DNA of 64,000 nt from Candidatus Aminicenantota bacterium (GCA_016927475.1 JAFGMO010000007.1:1-64000); one strand, 5' to 3'; counted from the first letter of the stretch, positions 24,800 to 35,147 are shown. Notes: generated by a model not told the origin, from the sequence alone. Program-made: numbers and translations.

Positions 24800-27394
24800 C
24801 TATTCATACCTCAAAGAGTCTACCGGATTGGCACAGGCCGCTTTGAGCGACTTGTAGGATAAGACCGCCAGAGTGATAAATAGGGTTAATATCCCCGCAA
24901 GAGGGAAAAACAAAGGATTGATGGAAACCCGGTAGGCAAATCCTTCAAGCCACTTGTGCATGGCAAACCAGGCTAAAGGCCAGGCCATGAGGTTGGCCGC
25001 AGCGACCCAGCGGACAAAACGTTTCGACAGAAGGATTACGATGCCCGAAATGTTTGCCCCAAGAACTTTACGCACACCGATTTCTTTGGTGCTTTGCTCC
25101 GCTGTGTAGGAAATCAATCCGAAGACACCCAGACAGCTGATGATGATGGCCAGAAGGGCAAAAGCAGTGAACATTTCTCCCATTTTCGCTTCGAAACGGT
25201 AGTATCGGAAGAACCGCTCTTCCGTAAAAAAATATTCAAAGGGATACAGGGGAGCAATCCTTTCCCAGGTTTCTTCGATAAAAGAAAGGACGTTGGAAGT
25301 CTCTTCAGGCCGCATGCGAACCGCTGCGTATGCAATCCGGGAAGGCCTGATATTTAGGGCGATCGGACTTATTTGCGAATGCAGGGAATCATAAAAAAAA
25401 TCCTCAACCACTCCGATCACCAGTCCCGGTTTTCCGCCCCCTCTTGTGATTCGTTTTCCGATGGGAGAATCCCATCCCATCTTCCGGGCCGCGGTTTGAT
25501 TCAGGATGTAGCTTTCTTCCCTGTCAGAACCCCTTTCCTGCGAAAAATCGCGGCCTTCCAGTATATTCAAGCCAAAGGTGCTCACAAAATGTGCGTCCGT
25601 GACGATGGTTTGGATGTAGACCTCTTTTTCGCCTTCGGGAGTTTCCAGGACAAAATTGCTGGCGTTCGAACTGCCGCTTCCCGGTGTACCGCTGGCACAG
25701 GTAACTCCCAGAATTCCTGGATAGTGTAAAAGAGCGATCTTAAAAGGTTCGGCGTTTTGACGCAGAGGGCTGTCCTGCAAAGGGATAACGACAATCTGGT
25801 CGCTGAAAAATCCCAGGTCCTTGGACATCATAAAACCCAACTGTTGATAGACGACCAGCGTGGCGATGATAAGGACGATCGACACGGTAAACTGAAGAAC
25901 CACAAAAACCATACGAAAGGAAAGCCGGCGGCTTCCTTGAGTAAGCTTTTGCCGCAGCGCATGAACAGGTTTTGATGCCGAAAGAAATATCGCCGGGTAA
26001 ATACCCGCGGAAAATCCCGTAATCAAAAACAGTACCAGCAGCATCAAAACAAGCATGGGCTCTTTTGACAGGTCAAATGCGATCTGCCTGTTCAAAAAGG
26101 AACAAAACCGGGACAGAACAAGATAAACCAATCCCACGGCCGCGGCAATCGCCGCCATGGAAAGAAGGAATGATTCCGTCAGGAATTGAAGGACAAGTTG
26201 GGATCTTCGGGCTCCCACGACCTTCCGCATGCCCACCTCCAGGGCCCGGCCGGCTGAGCGGACCGTCGCCAGGTTGATGAAATTCATATAGGCAAGGACC
26301 ATGATAAACAGGGCAACGGCTGACAAAGCATACAAATAACCTCTCTCATAAGTGACGGCGTCATCATAGTTCAAAGAGGAAAAATGGATGTCCCGCAAAG
26401 ACTGCAGGCGCAATTTCTGTTTTTCGGCAATCTCGGATCCGGCATATGTCTCCTGGAATTCAGGCAGTTTTTTCTCCAGCTCGACCGGGTTCATCCCGGA
26501 TGTCAATAATATATAGGTATAGTCATTTGAAAATCTATCCCAGGAAACCCAGCGGTCCTTCTCTTGGCTTTTAAGCGATTCAAAGGAGACCAGCATTTTG
26601 ATTCTCAAGTGAAAATTTTCCGGAATTTTTTTTAAAACGCCCGTAACCGTAAAATCCTTGTTTTCATTAAGTCTCAAAACCTTACCCAGGGGATCGGACC
26701 GCCCAAAATATTTTTCCGCCGTGTCCTCGGTGAGAACGATACAAAAAGGCCGCAACAGCGCCGTATCCGGATTCCCCTGTTTAAAGGGAAGGTCAAAAAT
26801 CGAAAAAACTTCGGCATCTGCAAAATGCAGGGATTCATAAAAACGATGTTCACCGGAGCTCAATAATTGTGAACTGCGGCAGGAAATCCGAGTTGCTTTT
26901 TCCACCTCCGGGAAATCACGGCGCAGGGCCGGAGCCAGAGGCAGCATGGTGGGAGCCATGGGAAAGATGCCGTCGTCATGCACGTTGTCGAGCACAACCC
27001 GGTATATGCGGTCTTGTTTCCGGTTAAAGGTATCATAGCTCAACTCATACCGGACAAACAGAAAAATCAAAATCACACAAGCCAGACCTATCGCCAAACC
27101 CGTGATCTTGATAAAAGAATGAAGCTTATCTTTACGCAAAAAACGAAATGTGGAAACAATATAATTCCGAATCATTTGAAAACTCCAGTATGTGTGATGC
27201 CGAATATAATGGGGCAGGCCGGTAAAAACCTGCCACCAAACCCAGAGGCGGGCATAAAGCAAACCGCGAGTGGAAGACAATTCCTCATAAATTTCCACGA
27301 TATTGTCTAGAAGATAATAAGCGTCATTCCGGGGCAGGGTGCGCCGCAAAATCTTTAAGGCCAGTTTGGGAAAACGTTTTTCTGATGCAATCAT
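24800..27394 (-). CDS. Orphan FtsX/MacB-type permease with N-terminal prefix domain
   Basis: This is 864 residues. The first 75 residues (KLALKILRRTLPRNDAYYLL, then a Trp-rich VWWQVFTGL segment) form a 'permease prefix' domain seen before FtsX permeases in Acidobacteriota-like genomes. Two MacB-core/FtsX modules follow, the second ending with ANPVDSLRYE. No ATPase gene is adjacent. The following gap 27395-27649 is AT-rich and holds no gene; it is likely the promoter region. Paralogues are at 11932 and 27650. Confidence 0.9.
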   Translation of the reverse strand: MIASEKRFPKLALKILRRTLPRNDAYYLLDNIVEIYEELSSTRGLLYARLWVWWQVFTGLPHYIRHHTYWSFQMIRNYIVSTFRFLRKDKLHSFIKITGLAIGLACVILIFLFVRYELSYDTFNRKQDRIYRVVLDNVHDDGIFPMAPTMLPLAPALRRDFPEVEKATRISCRSSQLLSSGEHRFYESLHFADAEVFSIFDLPFKQGNPDTALLRPFCIVLTEDTAEKYFGRSDPLGKVLRLNENKDFTVTGVLKKIPENFHLRIKMLVSFESLKSQEKDRWVSWDRFSNDYTYILLTSGMNPVELEKKLPEFQETYAGSEIAEKQKLRLQSLRDIHFSSLNYDDAVTYERGYLYALSAVALFIMVLAYMNFINLATVRSAGRALEVGMRKVVGARRSQLVLQFLTESFLLSMAAIAAAVGLVYLVLSRFCSFLNRQIAFDLSKEPMLVLMLLVLFLITGFSAGIYPAIFLSASKPVHALRQKLTQGSRRLSFRMVFVVLQFTVSIVLIIATLVVYQQLGFMMSKDLGFFSDQIVVIPLQDSPLRQNAEPFKIALLHYPGILGVTCASGTPGSGSSNASNFVLETPEGEKEVYIQTIVTDAHFVSTFGLNILEGRDFSQERGSDREESYILNQTAARKMGWDSPIGKRITRGGGKPGLVIGVVEDFFYDSLHSQISPIALNIRPSRIAYAAVRMRPEETSNVLSFIEETWERIAPLYPFEYFFTEERFFRYYRFEAKMGEMFTAFALLAIIISCLGVFGLISYTAEQSTKEIGVRKVLGANISGIVILLSKRFVRWVAAANLMAWPLAWFAMHKWLEGFAYRVSINPLFFPLAGILTLFITLAVLSYKSLKAACANPVDSLRYE

Positions 27395-27649
27395 TTAAAT
27401 TTTAAACTATTTCACTATTATATACGTTCCAAATTGAAAAATGTTTTACAATTTAAAGTATTGTTTTATTCCTTACTACGACAACTCACCATTATCTTAT
27501 TATATGTATTCATTTTTTCATTCGCGGGATGAATAACTAAAACAAGATTGGTAAAAAAAGGTTTCAAAATCGCATTTCTGCCCTGATTTTTATGTTGATA
27601 TTTGAGCTAAGTTTCTGTAAATAATTTTGATGCTTGCGTCCCCTTTTTT

Positions 27650-30031
27650 TTATTCGTAGCGGAGGGCTGAGGCGGGATCGGTTCGGGCTGCCTTCAAGGC
27701 CTGCCCGCTGACCGTCAGCGCCGCTAGAAGAACGGCCGATACTCCGACCAAAAGAAAGACGCCGATTCCGACGGATACCCGGGAAGCAAAATCCTGAAGA
27801 AGCCTTTTGGCCAAAAAATATCCGGCCGGCCAGGCAAAAACATTAGCCAGAAGCACCCAGCGGACAAAATCTTTGGTCATGCTGACGACAATATTCATCT
27901 CGCCGGCCCCCAGAACCTTGCGGATGCCGATCTCCTTGGTCCGCCGTTCGGCCAAAAAAGAGGCCAATCCGAAAAGCCCCAGGCAGGAGATAAAAACCGC
28001 CAAACCTGTAAAAAAGTTAAAGACCGTAAGCATTCGATGCTCTTCTTCGTACAACTCGGCGTAGGTCTCATCGAGAAACTGGTATTCAAAGGGGGAAACG
28101 GGATTGAATTTTTTCCATATCTTCTCTAGGTCCGATATGGTTTTCGGAACGTCGGCTCCGCGAATCTTGACCAGAACGAGCCCCCTGTCCCTGGCCGCGG
28201 CCATTCCGGTGATATAAAAAAAACGGGGTTCAACCTCATGGTGAAGAGAGCGGAAGTGCGCATCGCGGACGACACCGATGATCACGGCCTTTTTGTCTTT
28301 TGAAACGGAGAACCATTTCCCCAGCGGTTCTTCCATCCCCATGGCTTTTACCGCCGTTTCATTGAGAATTACGGCTCCTCGTTTATCCGAAGGATTCTCC
28401 CGGGAAAAAACCCGGCCTTGAACCAAATCCAGGTTCAGAGTTTTGAAAAAATCATAGTCTACGCCGCAGTAAACCATATCCAGGTCTTCCTCGCCTTCTC
28501 TGCCTTCCCAATCAAAATTCCCCGAACTCCGCGATGTTGTCCGGCTGAAGGGATAACGTTCGGCCGAGACGGAAATTACCTCGGGATTCGACAGAAGGTC
28601 GTTTTTGAAAGCGTCAAAACGGGAAGCAACGCTTCCTTTGACAGGAATTTGGATGACGTTTTCCTTGCTGAATCCCAAATCCACGTGGGACAGATAAAAA
28701 AACTGCCTGGCCACGACCACCGTTCCTATAAGAAGAATAACGGTCAAGGTGAACTGAAAAACGACAAGGATTCTTCGGAGGGTCAATCCGCCCTCACGGG
28801 ATCCTTTTCCCCCTTTAAGCATCAGGGAAGGCCTGAGTCCGGAAAGAAAGACTGCGGGATATCCTCCGGCCAGAAATCCCGTCACCAGAAAAAGGACGGC
28901 CAGACCGACAAGAAGGTCCGGCCGAGTCAGGTTCAAGGACATCTCTTTGCCGCTGAGGCGGTTAAGAATAGGAAGAAGCAAAAAGGACAACGCCAGGGCC
29001 GTCAAAAAAGATATTCCCGTCAAAAAGAAAGATTCCCCCAAAAACCGGCGGATAAGCTGGCCACGCGAGGCACCGACCGTCCTGCGCAGGCTGACTTCCT
29101 TGGCTTTGAGCGCCGAGCGGGCTGTGGACAGATTGCAAAAATTGACACAGGCTATCAACAGCACAAAAACGGCTATGGCGGAAAACAAAACAACCACGCT
29201 TCGGTTGCCGAGAAGAACCGTATCCCTTTGGTAAGTCCTGGCATCAAGATGGACACGGGCGAGGGGCTGAAGACGAAAGGACGCCCCATCCTCCACCTGG
29301 GGGCACTTGTTGTCCCGGGCCAGTTGCGTCATTTTCGGTCCCAGCTCGGCCGGGTCCGTATCCGGACGAAGAAGAACGTACGTATTAAAGTTGAAGGCCC
29401 CCCAATGGACGCCGTAGCCCGAAAGTTCTTCGATGAAGGCAAAGGAGCTGACAAAATCAAAGCGCAGGGTGGAATGCCGGGGAATATCTGCAATAACGCC
29501 CTTGACAACGGCTTGTTTCCCATCGACCTCGATGGTTTGGCCTACCGGATTCTCTTCCTCAAAATATTTACGGGCCAAACTTTCGGTGATGACAATATCC
29601 GTCGGATGAGAAAAAGCCGTTTCCGGATTTCCTTTGATAAAACGAAAGGAAAATACTTCAAAAAGGGAAGGATCGGCGATGATTCCCCGGCTCTCATAAA
29701 ACGCCTTGTCCCGGTAGCGGAAAACCAACCGGCTGTGGTCGGCAATACGGACGGTTTTCTTGACTTCGGGGATTTGTTCTTCGACAACTTCAGCCAGGGG
29801 ACGAGGCGTTCCCTCCATCCCATTCCAACTGTATTTGGGCCAGTCGGACACAATACGGTGAATGTTGCCGAAATGTTCATGGAACCGGTCAAAGTTCACC
29901 TCGTCCCGAACCCAGAGCAGGATGAGGATACAGCAGGCCATCCCCGCGGCCAGGCCGAAAATATTAATAAACGTATGTGTCTCCTGTTTTTTCATACCGC
30001 GAAGAGCGGTTTTGATGGTGTTTGCAAACAT
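27650..30031 (-). CDS. Orphan FtsX/MacB-type permease, last gene of the ECF-sigma operon
   Basis: This is 793 residues from ATG 30031, which has GGAGG seven bases upstream. It has the same two-module layout as its paralogues (THTFINIFGLAAGMACCILI at the start, the end reading PASALRYE). It is the last gene of a minus-strand run starting with the ECF sigma factor at 33492. The intergenic space before it holds a strong hairpin (30051-30077), so its level may be set separately from the upstream genes. Whether it exports something or transmits envelope stress cannot be told. Confidence 0.9.
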   Translation of the reverse strand: MFANTIKTALRGMKKQETHTFINIFGLAAGMACCILILLWVRDEVNFDRFHEHFGNIHRIVSDWPKYSWNGMEGTPRPLAEVVEEQIPEVKKTVRIADHSRLVFRYRDKAFYESRGIIADPSLFEVFSFRFIKGNPETAFSHPTDIVITESLARKYFEEENPVGQTIEVDGKQAVVKGVIADIPRHSTLRFDFVSSFAFIEELSGYGVHWGAFNFNTYVLLRPDTDPAELGPKMTQLARDNKCPQVEDGASFRLQPLARVHLDARTYQRDTVLLGNRSVVVLFSAIAVFVLLIACVNFCNLSTARSALKAKEVSLRRTVGASRGQLIRRFLGESFFLTGISFLTALALSFLLLPILNRLSGKEMSLNLTRPDLLVGLAVLFLVTGFLAGGYPAVFLSGLRPSLMLKGGKGSREGGLTLRRILVVFQFTLTVILLIGTVVVARQFFYLSHVDLGFSKENVIQIPVKGSVASRFDAFKNDLLSNPEVISVSAERYPFSRTTSRSSGNFDWEGREGEEDLDMVYCGVDYDFFKTLNLDLVQGRVFSRENPSDKRGAVILNETAVKAMGMEEPLGKWFSVSKDKKAVIIGVVRDAHFRSLHHEVEPRFFYITGMAAARDRGLVLVKIRGADVPKTISDLEKIWKKFNPVSPFEYQFLDETYAELYEEEHRMLTVFNFFTGLAVFISCLGLFGLASFLAERRTKEIGIRKVLGAGEMNIVVSMTKDFVRWVLLANVFAWPAGYFLAKRLLQDFASRVSVGIGVFLLVGVSAVLLAALTVSGQALKAARTDPASALRYE

Positions 30032-30050
30032 GTTTTCCTCCATGAAAAGG

Positions 30051-30077
30051 CCTGTCCCGGCCTAGAACCGGGACAGG
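30051..30077 (-). terminator. Intercistronic hairpin, possible attenuator
   Basis: A perfect 10-base inverted repeat, CCTGTCCCGG / CCGGGACAGG, with a 7-base loop sits between the HEAT/TPR gene and the permease on the minus strand. It is followed by only four Ts, so a partial terminator or an mRNA-stability element is more likely than full termination. Confidence 0.5.
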
Positions 30078-30090
30078 CTTCGTGAAATTT

Positions 30091-32190
30091 TCAAGGTTGT
30101 TTTTCAATGACTCTAGCCTTTGCAGGATCATCCGTCGGGACCTCGAGTTCGGTTCCAAAAACGATGGTTCCGTCGGAGCAAATGAGAGCCGCTTGCCTGG
30201 CGATAAAACATCTTTCCTTGGGCAACAGCATAATCCGCCCGACAAGGACCCAGTCTTTACCGTTTTTGCTTCGTGCGGCCTGGGCCAGGCTGAAATCCTG
30301 CTTGGCGGCGGAGGATTTTGAAGGCATGGAATGCAGGACTGTTTGAACGCTCCAGCCTTGAACATTGGTGGAAAGAACGGGGTAATAATGACGGGTCCGC
30401 CTCTCGTCTTCACGAAGGAGAAGCTGCTTTTTTATCCAGGCTTTTCCGTACAGAAGCTGGTATCCGGCCGGGTCGTCAAGAGGAACTAAGATCAGGCCCT
30501 GGGCTTTGATGTTCCGGTCCGGATCGAGGATAAGCGCTCCATGCCCGACCAGGCACTGACGTTTTTTCAGCCAGATAATATCCCCTAGCAAGGTCCATGA
30601 GCGATGAGGAATTTGCGCTTCGGCCAAGGCGACATTCACCAGGTTGGAATATTTATCCCGGCCGGTTTCCTTTTCTTTGCCGGAAGGAGTGGTTTTTTCA
30701 GGAAGAACGGCCCTGGACTGCTCGAAATTAACCAGGTCCTTTTCGAACTCACTGACGGAAAAATATTTACGGGCCGTATGAATACGAAGCCCCGGCTTCA
30801 GGGTGTAAACGGCGTTAACTTCTAGCTCGCCGTGATCCGGCAGGGTTAATTCTTTCCCGACCTGCCGTTTTCCTTTAAGCTTACCTAAAGATTGTATCAG
30901 ACTTTCCAGTTCTTTGGACAAGGGCTCAGGCGAAGTTTCCTTCTCGGATATACTCTGGGCTTTCCCCGGTTTGATGTTCACGAATTGAAGAGTGACAAGG
31001 GAAAGCCTGTCACCGCTCCGCTTGACGATCATCCGGCTGTCTTTTTTTTTGAGGAGGAATGTTTTATTTTCTTTCTTGTTCGTCCTCAGGTTCCGGAATT
31101 CAACTTCTCCCTGGATAAGGTCTTCGGTTATATCCAGCTCGTCCGGCTTAATCCAAATCATAAAATCACCCGCGCGGTGCATGATAATCATCTGCCGCTC
31201 GTCCCGGGTTACACCGTAAGAAGCGGGAAGCGTTCCATCTGCCGACCGGGAAAATCGTGATATTTTGCCCTCGAACACTTTACGGACGGCACGCTTCACA
31301 GCATTTTCGCTTTGCCAGCCGGAAAGACCCAGGTTGATGGTGTTGAATTTTTCTTCGGGAAAACGGCTATACAGGTTCTCATCGAGAAGCCGGCAGCCGT
31401 AGACATAATATTTCAACCCGACAGGAATCTGCAGGGCACGTGCTTTTTTCATCCAGAAGGTGGCCTCCTCACGGACTCCCTTATCTTTATCCGACCGGCC
31501 GGCCTCCTCGATAAGGTTCATGGCCGAAGATGCTGAAAAACTTCCCAAAAGAGAGACAATCTTTTTCCGGACGTCGGCGTCAGGATCACTTTGAAGAAGA
31601 CGCTTATAGATGGGCAGAACGTAGTCTTCATCCAATCCGGCCATGGATTGGAGTGCCAGGAGTTTTATTTCCCGCATGTTTTTTTTCTGCGTTCTGAGGG
31701 CTTCGTCGATATAGGATTTGTATTCCTCATGTCCGATCAATACCAGCTGGGCGGCGATCTCAACACGCAGAGCCAGGCCGTCGTCCCGCCACAGGCTTTT
31801 CGGGAAATCCTGAATGAGGACGTTTAACTTGCGTACCGCTTCTTCCTTGAGAGTAAGAATGTCCTCCTCCCCTCTACCCTTTTTAGACAGCATGTCCAGA
31901 CTCTGGGCCAGCCAGTAGAGGGCTTCGTCTCGAAGGCGCCCTCTGGGAAAATCGTTCAGGTAATTTTCAAATCCCTCTCGGGCTTTATCCCAGCGCCTTT
32001 TAAAAACATGTTCCTTGGCCTGGAAAAAGCGGTCCATTTCTTCGTCCCCTTCAAGAACGAAGAGGTTTTCCATGGATATGTTTTCCATCCGACATTCTCC
32101 GGCAAGGCCGTTTAACGCCCAAGCCTCAGCAGCGGTAAAAAACCATATACAAATCCATCCCCAGATGAAAATTTTTCCGTTTTTTTTCAT
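30091..32190 (-). CDS. Periplasmic TPR/HEAT-repeat protein in ECF-sigma operon
   Basis: This is 699 residues from ATG 32190 (GGAGGC upstream) with a signal peptide (IFIWGWICIWFFTAAEAWA). The first third holds TPR-like repeats (AREGFENYLNDFPRGRLRDE), then HEAT-like repeats (YKRLLQSDPDADVRKKIVSL). The C-terminal third has a duplicated unit: WTLLGDIIWLKKRQCLVGHG and WVLVGRIMLLPKERCFIARQ. It follows the anti-sigma gene by 13 bases and precedes the permease. It could sense or respond to the signal that frees the sigma factor; this is inferred from operon position only. Confidence 0.8.
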   Translation of the reverse strand: MKKNGKIFIWGWICIWFFTAAEAWALNGLAGECRMENISMENLFVLEGDEEMDRFFQAKEHVFKRRWDKAREGFENYLNDFPRGRLRDEALYWLAQSLDMLSKKGRGEEDILTLKEEAVRKLNVLIQDFPKSLWRDDGLALRVEIAAQLVLIGHEEYKSYIDEALRTQKKNMREIKLLALQSMAGLDEDYVLPIYKRLLQSDPDADVRKKIVSLLGSFSASSAMNLIEEAGRSDKDKGVREEATFWMKKARALQIPVGLKYYVYGCRLLDENLYSRFPEEKFNTINLGLSGWQSENAVKRAVRKVFEGKISRFSRSADGTLPASYGVTRDERQMIIMHRAGDFMIWIKPDELDITEDLIQGEVEFRNLRTNKKENKTFLLKKKDSRMIVKRSGDRLSLVTLQFVNIKPGKAQSISEKETSPEPLSKELESLIQSLGKLKGKRQVGKELTLPDHGELEVNAVYTLKPGLRIHTARKYFSVSEFEKDLVNFEQSRAVLPEKTTPSGKEKETGRDKYSNLVNVALAEAQIPHRSWTLLGDIIWLKKRQCLVGHGALILDPDRNIKAQGLILVPLDDPAGYQLLYGKAWIKKQLLLREDERRTRHYYPVLSTNVQGWSVQTVLHSMPSKSSAAKQDFSLAQAARSKNGKDWVLVGRIMLLPKERCFIARQAALICSDGTIVFGTELEVPTDDPAKARVIEKQP

Positions 32191-32203
32191 ATCAGCCTCC
32201 ATA

Positions 32204-32905
32204 TCAGATCGTGGATTTTGAAGTCAAAAGCTCCCGCATCCTGAGAGAAACCTTCTTTTCCCGGATCATGCGGACCAGGTATTGGGCCGTATCCCGGTCA
32301 TCGGGCTTCAGATTGTCCATGGACATCAGGATGAATTCCAAATCCTGAAGAAGCTCCAGTATCTCGGGGTCCCCGTTCTGTGAAGCCATTTCCTTCAGCA
32401 GCCGTGTTCGAAAAAGCATGTCGCTGATGATCTCTTTTTCCAGGCGCCGGATTTTTTCCGGTGTTTCGACACCGTCCCTGTTGAGGAAATTGACCAGGAC
32501 CGGTTTGACATTGTCGACATAGGCTGCCAGGGAGGGAGCCGAAGAGGTCTCCGGCATGAAACCCTGCCGGCCGGAGTTTAAGACCATTTTTCCGGCGAAA
32601 TAGCCCAAAACGAAAACGGCTAAAAAAGAGCATGCGGCCAGGATCCATTTCCGGGCTGGAAAAAATCCCCTGGGCCGGCGGCGGCTCTCAATTCCCTTAG
32701 AGACGGCTTTCCAGGACTTCTCCAGGTCCGGAGGAGGAATGTCCGCCTCTTTCATGCGCAGGCCCATAAGAGAAGCCGTTTTTTCATAACGGCGGGCGCA
32801 TGCGGGACAATCCTTCAGATGTTCCTCGAGTTCTTTCCTTTGTGCGGGTGTGAGCCTACCGAAGATACCGATAGCCATAAGATCTTTTGCATGTTGACAG
32901 TTCAT
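32204..32905 (-). CDS. Zinc-finger anti-sigma factor, membrane-bound
   Basis: This is 233 residues from ATG 32905 (GGGGGA upstream). The N-terminal zf-HC2 motif is complete: MNCQHAKDL with HLKDCPACARRYE (H-x3-C-x2-C). One membrane helix follows (WILAACSFLAVFVLGYFAGK, near residues 85-105), then a helical outer domain. Such proteins hold their ECF sigma factor at the membrane until a signal arrives. The start overlaps the sigma gene by four bases, a tight coupling that assures balanced expression. Confidence 0.9.
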   Translation of the reverse strand: MNCQHAKDLMAIGIFGRLTPAQRKELEEHLKDCPACARRYEKTASLMGLRMKEADIPPPDLEKSWKAVSKGIESRRRPRGFFPARKWILAACSFLAVFVLGYFAGKMVLNSGRQGFMPETSSAPSLAAYVDNVKPVLVNFLNRDGVETPEKIRRLEKEIISDMLFRTRLLKEMASQNGDPEILELLQDLEFILMSMDNLKPDDRDTAQYLVRMIREKKVSLRMRELLTSKSTI

Positions 32906-33492
32906 GGTTTCCCCCAAACGGGTTCCAGTATTTTCCTAAGCTTTCTTTGGGCCCGGAAAATCTGGGTTTTGACATTACTCTGGCTGCACCGCAGAGTTTG
33001 GGCGATATCTTTGATATCCATATGCTGGGTAAATCTCATTTCAAAAACGAGACGCTGTTTGGGAGAAAGGATAGACAAAGCCCGGCGGATGCTTTCGCCT
33101 ACTTGCTTCTGTTCCGTGCTGTCTTCAGGAGATGGATTTGCGGATGGGAGCTCCTGCGGCATGTCGGATAGGGAGAGCTGGTCGTGCCGGTGTTTTCTTC
33201 GCTGCTTTCGAAAATGGTCGAGGGCACAGTTGAGACAGATGGTATTGATCCAGGAAGAAAAAGTATGTTCCGGACTGAAGCGGAAAGTACGAAGGCTCTT
33301 GAAGGCCTTGATGAAGGTATCCTGCATGATGTCCTCGGCATCCGCCCGGGATCCCGTCTGCCTGTAGGCGATACGGTAAATCCGGTCACCATGCCGGTCG
33401 TAAAGCTGACGAAAAGCTTCCGGGTTTCCTTCTTTGGCCAGCATGATATTCATGTGCTCGTTCATCTGCGGTGCTTTCTTGTCTTCATTCAT
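32902..33492 (-). CDS. ECF-family RNA polymerase sigma factor
   Basis: This is 196 residues. Region 2 is clear (FRQLYDRHGDRIYRIAYRQT, then DAEDIMQDTFIKAFKSLRTF), as is region 4 (LSPKQRLVFEMRFTQHMDIK, then DIAQTLRCSQSNVKTQIFRA). The linker is Ser/Pro-rich. It heads the operon with the anti-sigma, TPR/HEAT and permease genes. The divergent gene at 33720 carries a palindrome over its promoter and could belong to the same response. Confidence 0.94.
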   Translation of the reverse strand: MNEDKKAPQMNEHMNIMLAKEGNPEAFRQLYDRHGDRIYRIAYRQTGSRADAEDIMQDTFIKAFKSLRTFRFSPEHTFSSWINTICLNCALDHFRKQRRKHRHDQLSLSDMPQELPSANPSPEDSTEQKQVGESIRRALSILSPKQRLVFEMRFTQHMDIKDIAQTLRCSQSNVKTQIFRAQRKLRKILEPVWGKP

Positions 33493-33659
33493 TTAAGGGA
33501 ACGTTTGGCTGTCCAAAAAAGTCTACATCATAACCGTCCGTTTTTTCCGTTTTTGATTGTGGAGGCATGTATTTTTTATACCATATACGGCGTCCGCCGT
33601 CTTTACCAGCCAAACCATTCTTGCTTCTCCTTCACACTTTTTTTGTCATCTTCTTGTCT

Positions 33660-33676
33660 TGACAAAAATTTTGTCA
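33660..33676 (+). promoter_or_regulatory. Palindromic operator over a promoter-like site
   Basis: The perfect inverted repeat TGACAAAA-A-TTTTGTCA overlaps TTGACA (33659-33664). TATAAA follows at 33680-33685 with a short 15-base spacer. A further TTTTGTCA half-site lies just upstream (about 33641-33648). This fits a regulator-bound promoter of the gene at 33720. Confidence 0.5.
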
Positions 33677-33719
33677 TTCTATAAAGAAAAAACAACGACA
33701 AATCTTGGAAGGAATAAAC

Positions 33720-35147
33720 ATGAAGGGGAAAAAATTTCGCACCGTGATTCTAGTTTTTTTGATAGCCTGTCTTTGTCTCGGAGTCAACAAATGCAAACCT
33801 GACCAGGACGATGACGGCATTCCTGATGAAGAAGACAATTGTCCCTATGTAGCCAACGCGGACCAGACCGATTCTGACCTGGACGGTCTGGGGGACGCCT
33901 GTGATAACTGCGCGCACATATCAAACGCGGACCAGCAAGACAGCGATGGGGACGGGATTGGCGATGCCTGCCAAACATTCAACAAGGTATTCGGCGGAGC
34001 GGAAAACGATTTAGCCTACGATGTCGCCCAAACGGGGGACGGCGGATTTTTTATCACCGGGGAAACAAAATCCATCGGCAGCGGGGATTATGATGTATTG
34101 GTTCTCAAACTGGATCGTTATGGAAACCTCGAATGGAAAAAAACCTTCGGCGGCACCGGCGAGGATTGGGGCATTCAAGGAGGACCCAACTCGACAGGAG
34201 GCTATACCATCGTTGGAAACACTGAGTCTTACGGCGCCGGGGAGTGCGACGGATGGCTGATCGAAACGGATGCCAACGGCAACGAACTGAGGAAAAAAAC
34301 CTTCGGCGCGGACAAGGATGATCTTTTCTTGGATGGGATTTGGAATCAGAAAATAGCGGTCGCCGGAAGAAAATACCAGTCGGGAACAGATAAAGACTGG
34401 TGGTTTCTGGGAGCCGATAAGCAGTTCGAGAAGTTGTGGAGCGTCTGTCCCCCAGAGGCCAATGTCCAATATGCCTACGGTGTGGACGAGACACATGACG
34501 GAGGATATATCCTGGCCGGATACAGTGGTTATAACACCACCTTTGACGGCTGGATAGGTAAATTAAACAATTCCGGTGTCAAAATCTGGAGTGAATGGCG
34601 CGGCGGTCCGGACAGGGATTTTCTTTATGATGTTTATGCCGCTCCGGATGGCTCTCTTTATTTTCTTGGGGACACATGGTCTTACGGCTCAGGAAAAACT
34701 GATTTCTGGATGATGAAAACCGACAGCAACGGTTTGGTCGTTTGGAACAAATATTTCGGCGGAAACGAAAACGACTATTCCTACATGATGGCCCATGGGG
34801 CAAACGGGACGGATTATTTGTTTCTGACGGGAGAAACCAATTCTTTCGGCGCGGGAGAATTTGACCTGTGGCTTGTCAAAACGGATATGGACGGCAACAA
34901 AATCTGGGATAAAACATTCGGAGGTTCCGAATATGACGCCGGATACGGAGTCTGCTGTACGGATGACGGCGGATGTATCGCCGTGGGAGGAACGGACAGT
35001 TGGGGTTCCGGTAAAGCCGACATATGGGTCATCAAAACCGATACCCAGGGCAACACTCCGGCGACACCCACGGTGGAAGCCTTCGCTCTATCGGTTTCTT
35101 CTTCGGGCACTTCAGATTCCGGTCCAAGACGGTCCCGCAGACATTAA
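33720..35147 (+). CDS. Secreted thrombospondin-type-3 / beta-propeller-like repeat protein
   Basis: This is 475 residues from ATG 33720 (GGAAGG upstream) with a hydrophobic signal segment. After it come Ca2+-binding type-3 repeats ([20 protein letters not shown] and [14 protein letters not shown]). Seven to eight propeller-like repeats follow, each close to KTFGG...D.. and G.GD.D.WL.KTD..GN (for example [20 protein letters not shown]). The acidic repeats should bind calcium outside the cell. It diverges from the ECF sigma operon. Function unknown; probably a surface protein. Confidence 0.82.
   Translation: MKGKKFRTVILVFLIACLCLGVNKCKPDQDDDGIPDEEDNCPYVANADQTDSDLDGLGDACDNCAHISNADQQDSDGDGIGDACQTFNKVFGGAENDLAYDVAQTGDGGFFITGETKSIGSGDYDVLVLKLDRYGNLEWKKTFGGTGEDWGIQGGPNSTGGYTIVGNTESYGAGECDGWLIETDANGNELRKKTFGADKDDLFLDGIWNQKIAVAGRKYQSGTDKDWWFLGADKQFEKLWSVCPPEANVQYAYGVDETHDGGYILAGYSGYNTTFDGWIGKLNNSGVKIWSEWRGGPDRDFLYDVYAAPDGSLYFLGDTWSYGSGKTDFWMMKTDSNGLVVWNKYFGGNENDYSYMMAHGANGTDYLFLTGETNSFGAGEFDLWLVKTDMDGNKIWDKTFGGSEYDAGYGVCCTDDGGCIAVGGTDSWGSGKADIWVIKTDTQGNTPATPTVEAFALSVSSSGTSDSGPRRSRRH

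Noticed and set aside
28418-30085. 555-codon plus-strand frame opposite the permease at 27650
   Set aside because: The minus-strand frame encodes a clear FtsX permease; the opposite frame has a Lys/Arg/Gln-rich composition typical of antisense translation.
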